DNA from: JALZEG01 sp035942255
GTDB taxonomy: Bacteria > Actinomycetota > CADDZG01 > WHSQ01
NCBI GenBank assembly: GCA_035942255.1
Contig: DASZDG010000061.1
Location: 1-6,860 of the forward strand
Direction of reading: 5' to 3'
Length of the DNA stretch: 6,860 nt
The translations under genes and the position numbers were made by a program. The notes under the pieces are model-generated. The model did not search any database. It was not told where the DNA came from and worked only from the letters and a program-made list of their open reading frames with translations. Positions 5,979-6,860 of the stretch are shown here, piece by piece; the stretch's first letter is position 1, and each line of letters opens with the position of its first letter.

Positions 5979-6860
5979 ATGCCCCCGACCCCCCGGCGCC
6001 GTGTTCCCGCGCTGTTCCTCCTGGTGGCCCTGCTGACCGGGGCCTGCGCGCGGCTGGACGACCTGCCGCGGCTCCAGCCCGAGGACCTCGAGTTCAAGCT
6101 CGCGCAGTCGTCGAAGATCTTCGACGCGAAGGGCCGCCTCATCACGACGTTGCACCGGGGGCAGAACCGCACGAACGTGACGCTCGACCAGATCCCGCAG
6201 TTCCTCCAGGACGCGGTGATCAGCATCGAGGACGAGCGCTTCTACGAGCACGGCGGCGTCGACCTAAAGGCGATCATCCGCGCGGCGCTCGCCAACGCCG
6301 CGAGCGGCAACATCGAGCAGGGCGGCTCGACGATCACGCAGCAGTACGTGAAGAACGTGATCATCTCGCCCAACGAGATCGCCGAGCAGACGCTCGACCG
6401 CAAGCTCCAGGAGGCGGCGCTCGCGCGCCAGATCGAGAAGAAGCTCAGCAAGGAGGAGATCCTCGAGCGCTACCTGAACACCGTCTACTTCGGCCAGGGG
6501 GCGTACGGCGTGCAGGCCGCGTCGAAGGTCTTCTTCGGGAAGTCGGTGTGGAACCTCAAGCTGCGCGAGGCCGCGCTGCTCGCCGGCCTGATCAAGGCCC
6601 CCGGCGACTACGACCCGTACCAGAGCGGGAAGGCGGCGAAGAGGCGGCGCGACGTCGTGCTGCGCCAGATGGCCGCGCTCGGCCACATAACCGATGCGCA
6701 GGCCGGCGCCGCGGCGGCGAAGGGGCTCGGGCTCCAGCCGACGAAGGAGAAGGACGAGTACCCCGCGCCGTACTTCGTCGACTACGTGCAGCGCATGCTC
6801 ACGTACCACCCGGACTTCGACTTCCTCGGCAAGACATCGGCGCAGCGGACGAAGCGGCTC
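5979..6860 (+). CDS. Class A penicillin-binding protein, N-terminal part (partial)
   Basis: The first 294 codons of a bifunctional peptidoglycan synthase (PBP1/ponA-mrcA type), open at the window end. It polymerises lipid II into glycan strands outside the membrane and, through a transpeptidase domain beyond the window, would cross-link them. The GT51 glycosyltransferase motifs are all present in order. They are EDERFYEHGGVD at 84-95 with catalytic E84, QGGSTITQQYVKN at 114-126, RKLQE at 141-145, EEILERYLNTVYFGQGAYG with second acidic residue E163, and LREAALLAGLIKAPGDYDP. The N-terminus is short: MPPTPRRR, one hydrophobic segment (about 9-22), then Cys23 in the sequence LLTGAC. That could be a signal anchor or a lipoprotein signal. 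The ATG at 5979 is supported by the adjacent -10 and by the position of the membrane segment. It is divergent from tyrS by 66 bp. Confidence 0.95.
   Translation, partial: MPPTPRRRVPALFLLVALLTGACARLDDLPRLQPEDLEFKLAQSSKIFDAKGRLITTLHRGQNRTNVTLDQIPQFLQDAVISIEDERFYEHGGVDLKAIIRAALANAASGNIEQGGSTITQQYVKNVIISPNEIAEQTLDRKLQEAALARQIEKKLSKEEILERYLNTVYFGQGAYGVQAASKVFFGKSVWNLKLREAALLAGLIKAPGDYDPYQSGKAAKRRRDVVLRQMAALGHITDAQAGAAAAKGLGLQPTKEKDEYPAPYFVDYVQRMLTYHPDFDFLGKTSAQRTKRL

Noticed and set aside
6264..6809. A 181-codon minus-strand open frame opposite the PBP
   Set aside because: The plus strand encodes all five GT51 motifs across this stretch. The antisense product is a Leu/Arg/Val/Glu-rich shadow.

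Overview
The window looks like high-GC chromosomal DNA of an actinobacterium-like lineage, probably a poorly cultured one. The reasons are the very G+C-rich coding DNA with almost every third base G or C, the 16S rRNA 5' sequence, an actinobacterial-style boxA in the rRNA leader, and promoters that place a TAnnnT -10 hexamer directly in front of start codons (leaderless mRNA). The class cannot be settled from about 370 nt of 16S.

Layout. Positions 1-369 are the 5' end of a 16S rRNA gene on the minus strand, running out of the window to the left. Positions 370-903 hold its long leader and promoter: a good -35/-10 pair (875-903), a folded segment ending in a rho-independent-type terminator (731-757), a boxA antitermination element (about 686-710), then several stem-loops up to the mature 5' end. 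An 18-bp palindrome (912-929) lies just upstream of the rRNA -35. Then come a small zinc-ribbon membrane protein of the DUF983 family (1060-1488, +), a secreted Asp-box (BNR) beta-propeller (1485-2699, -), a secreted propeller carrying both FG-GAP-type and PQQ-type repeat motifs (2824-4704, +), tyrosyl-tRNA synthetase tyrS (4701-5912, -) and the first 294 codons of a class A penicillin-binding protein (5979-6860, +, open at the right edge).

How they fit together. The six transcription units alternate strictly in strand, so there is no operon here. Genes meet head-to-head at three short regulatory gaps (rRNA/DUF983, BNR/FG-GAP, tyrS/PBP). They meet tail-to-tail at two points where the stop codons interlock in a 4-base overlap. 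Core growth functions (rRNA, tRNA charging, cell-wall polymerisation) flank two uncharacterised exported propeller proteins that share one divergent promoter region. I see no mobile element, CRISPR array, tRNA or phage gene.

The points most worth a second look are the terminator placed between the rRNA promoter and boxA, the unusual TLGW/KMSQS signature motifs of the tyrosyl-tRNA synthetase, the apparently leaderless divergent tyrS/PBP pair, and the mixed FG-GAP/PQQ repeat protein. I found no convincing evidence of a wholly new multi-gene system.
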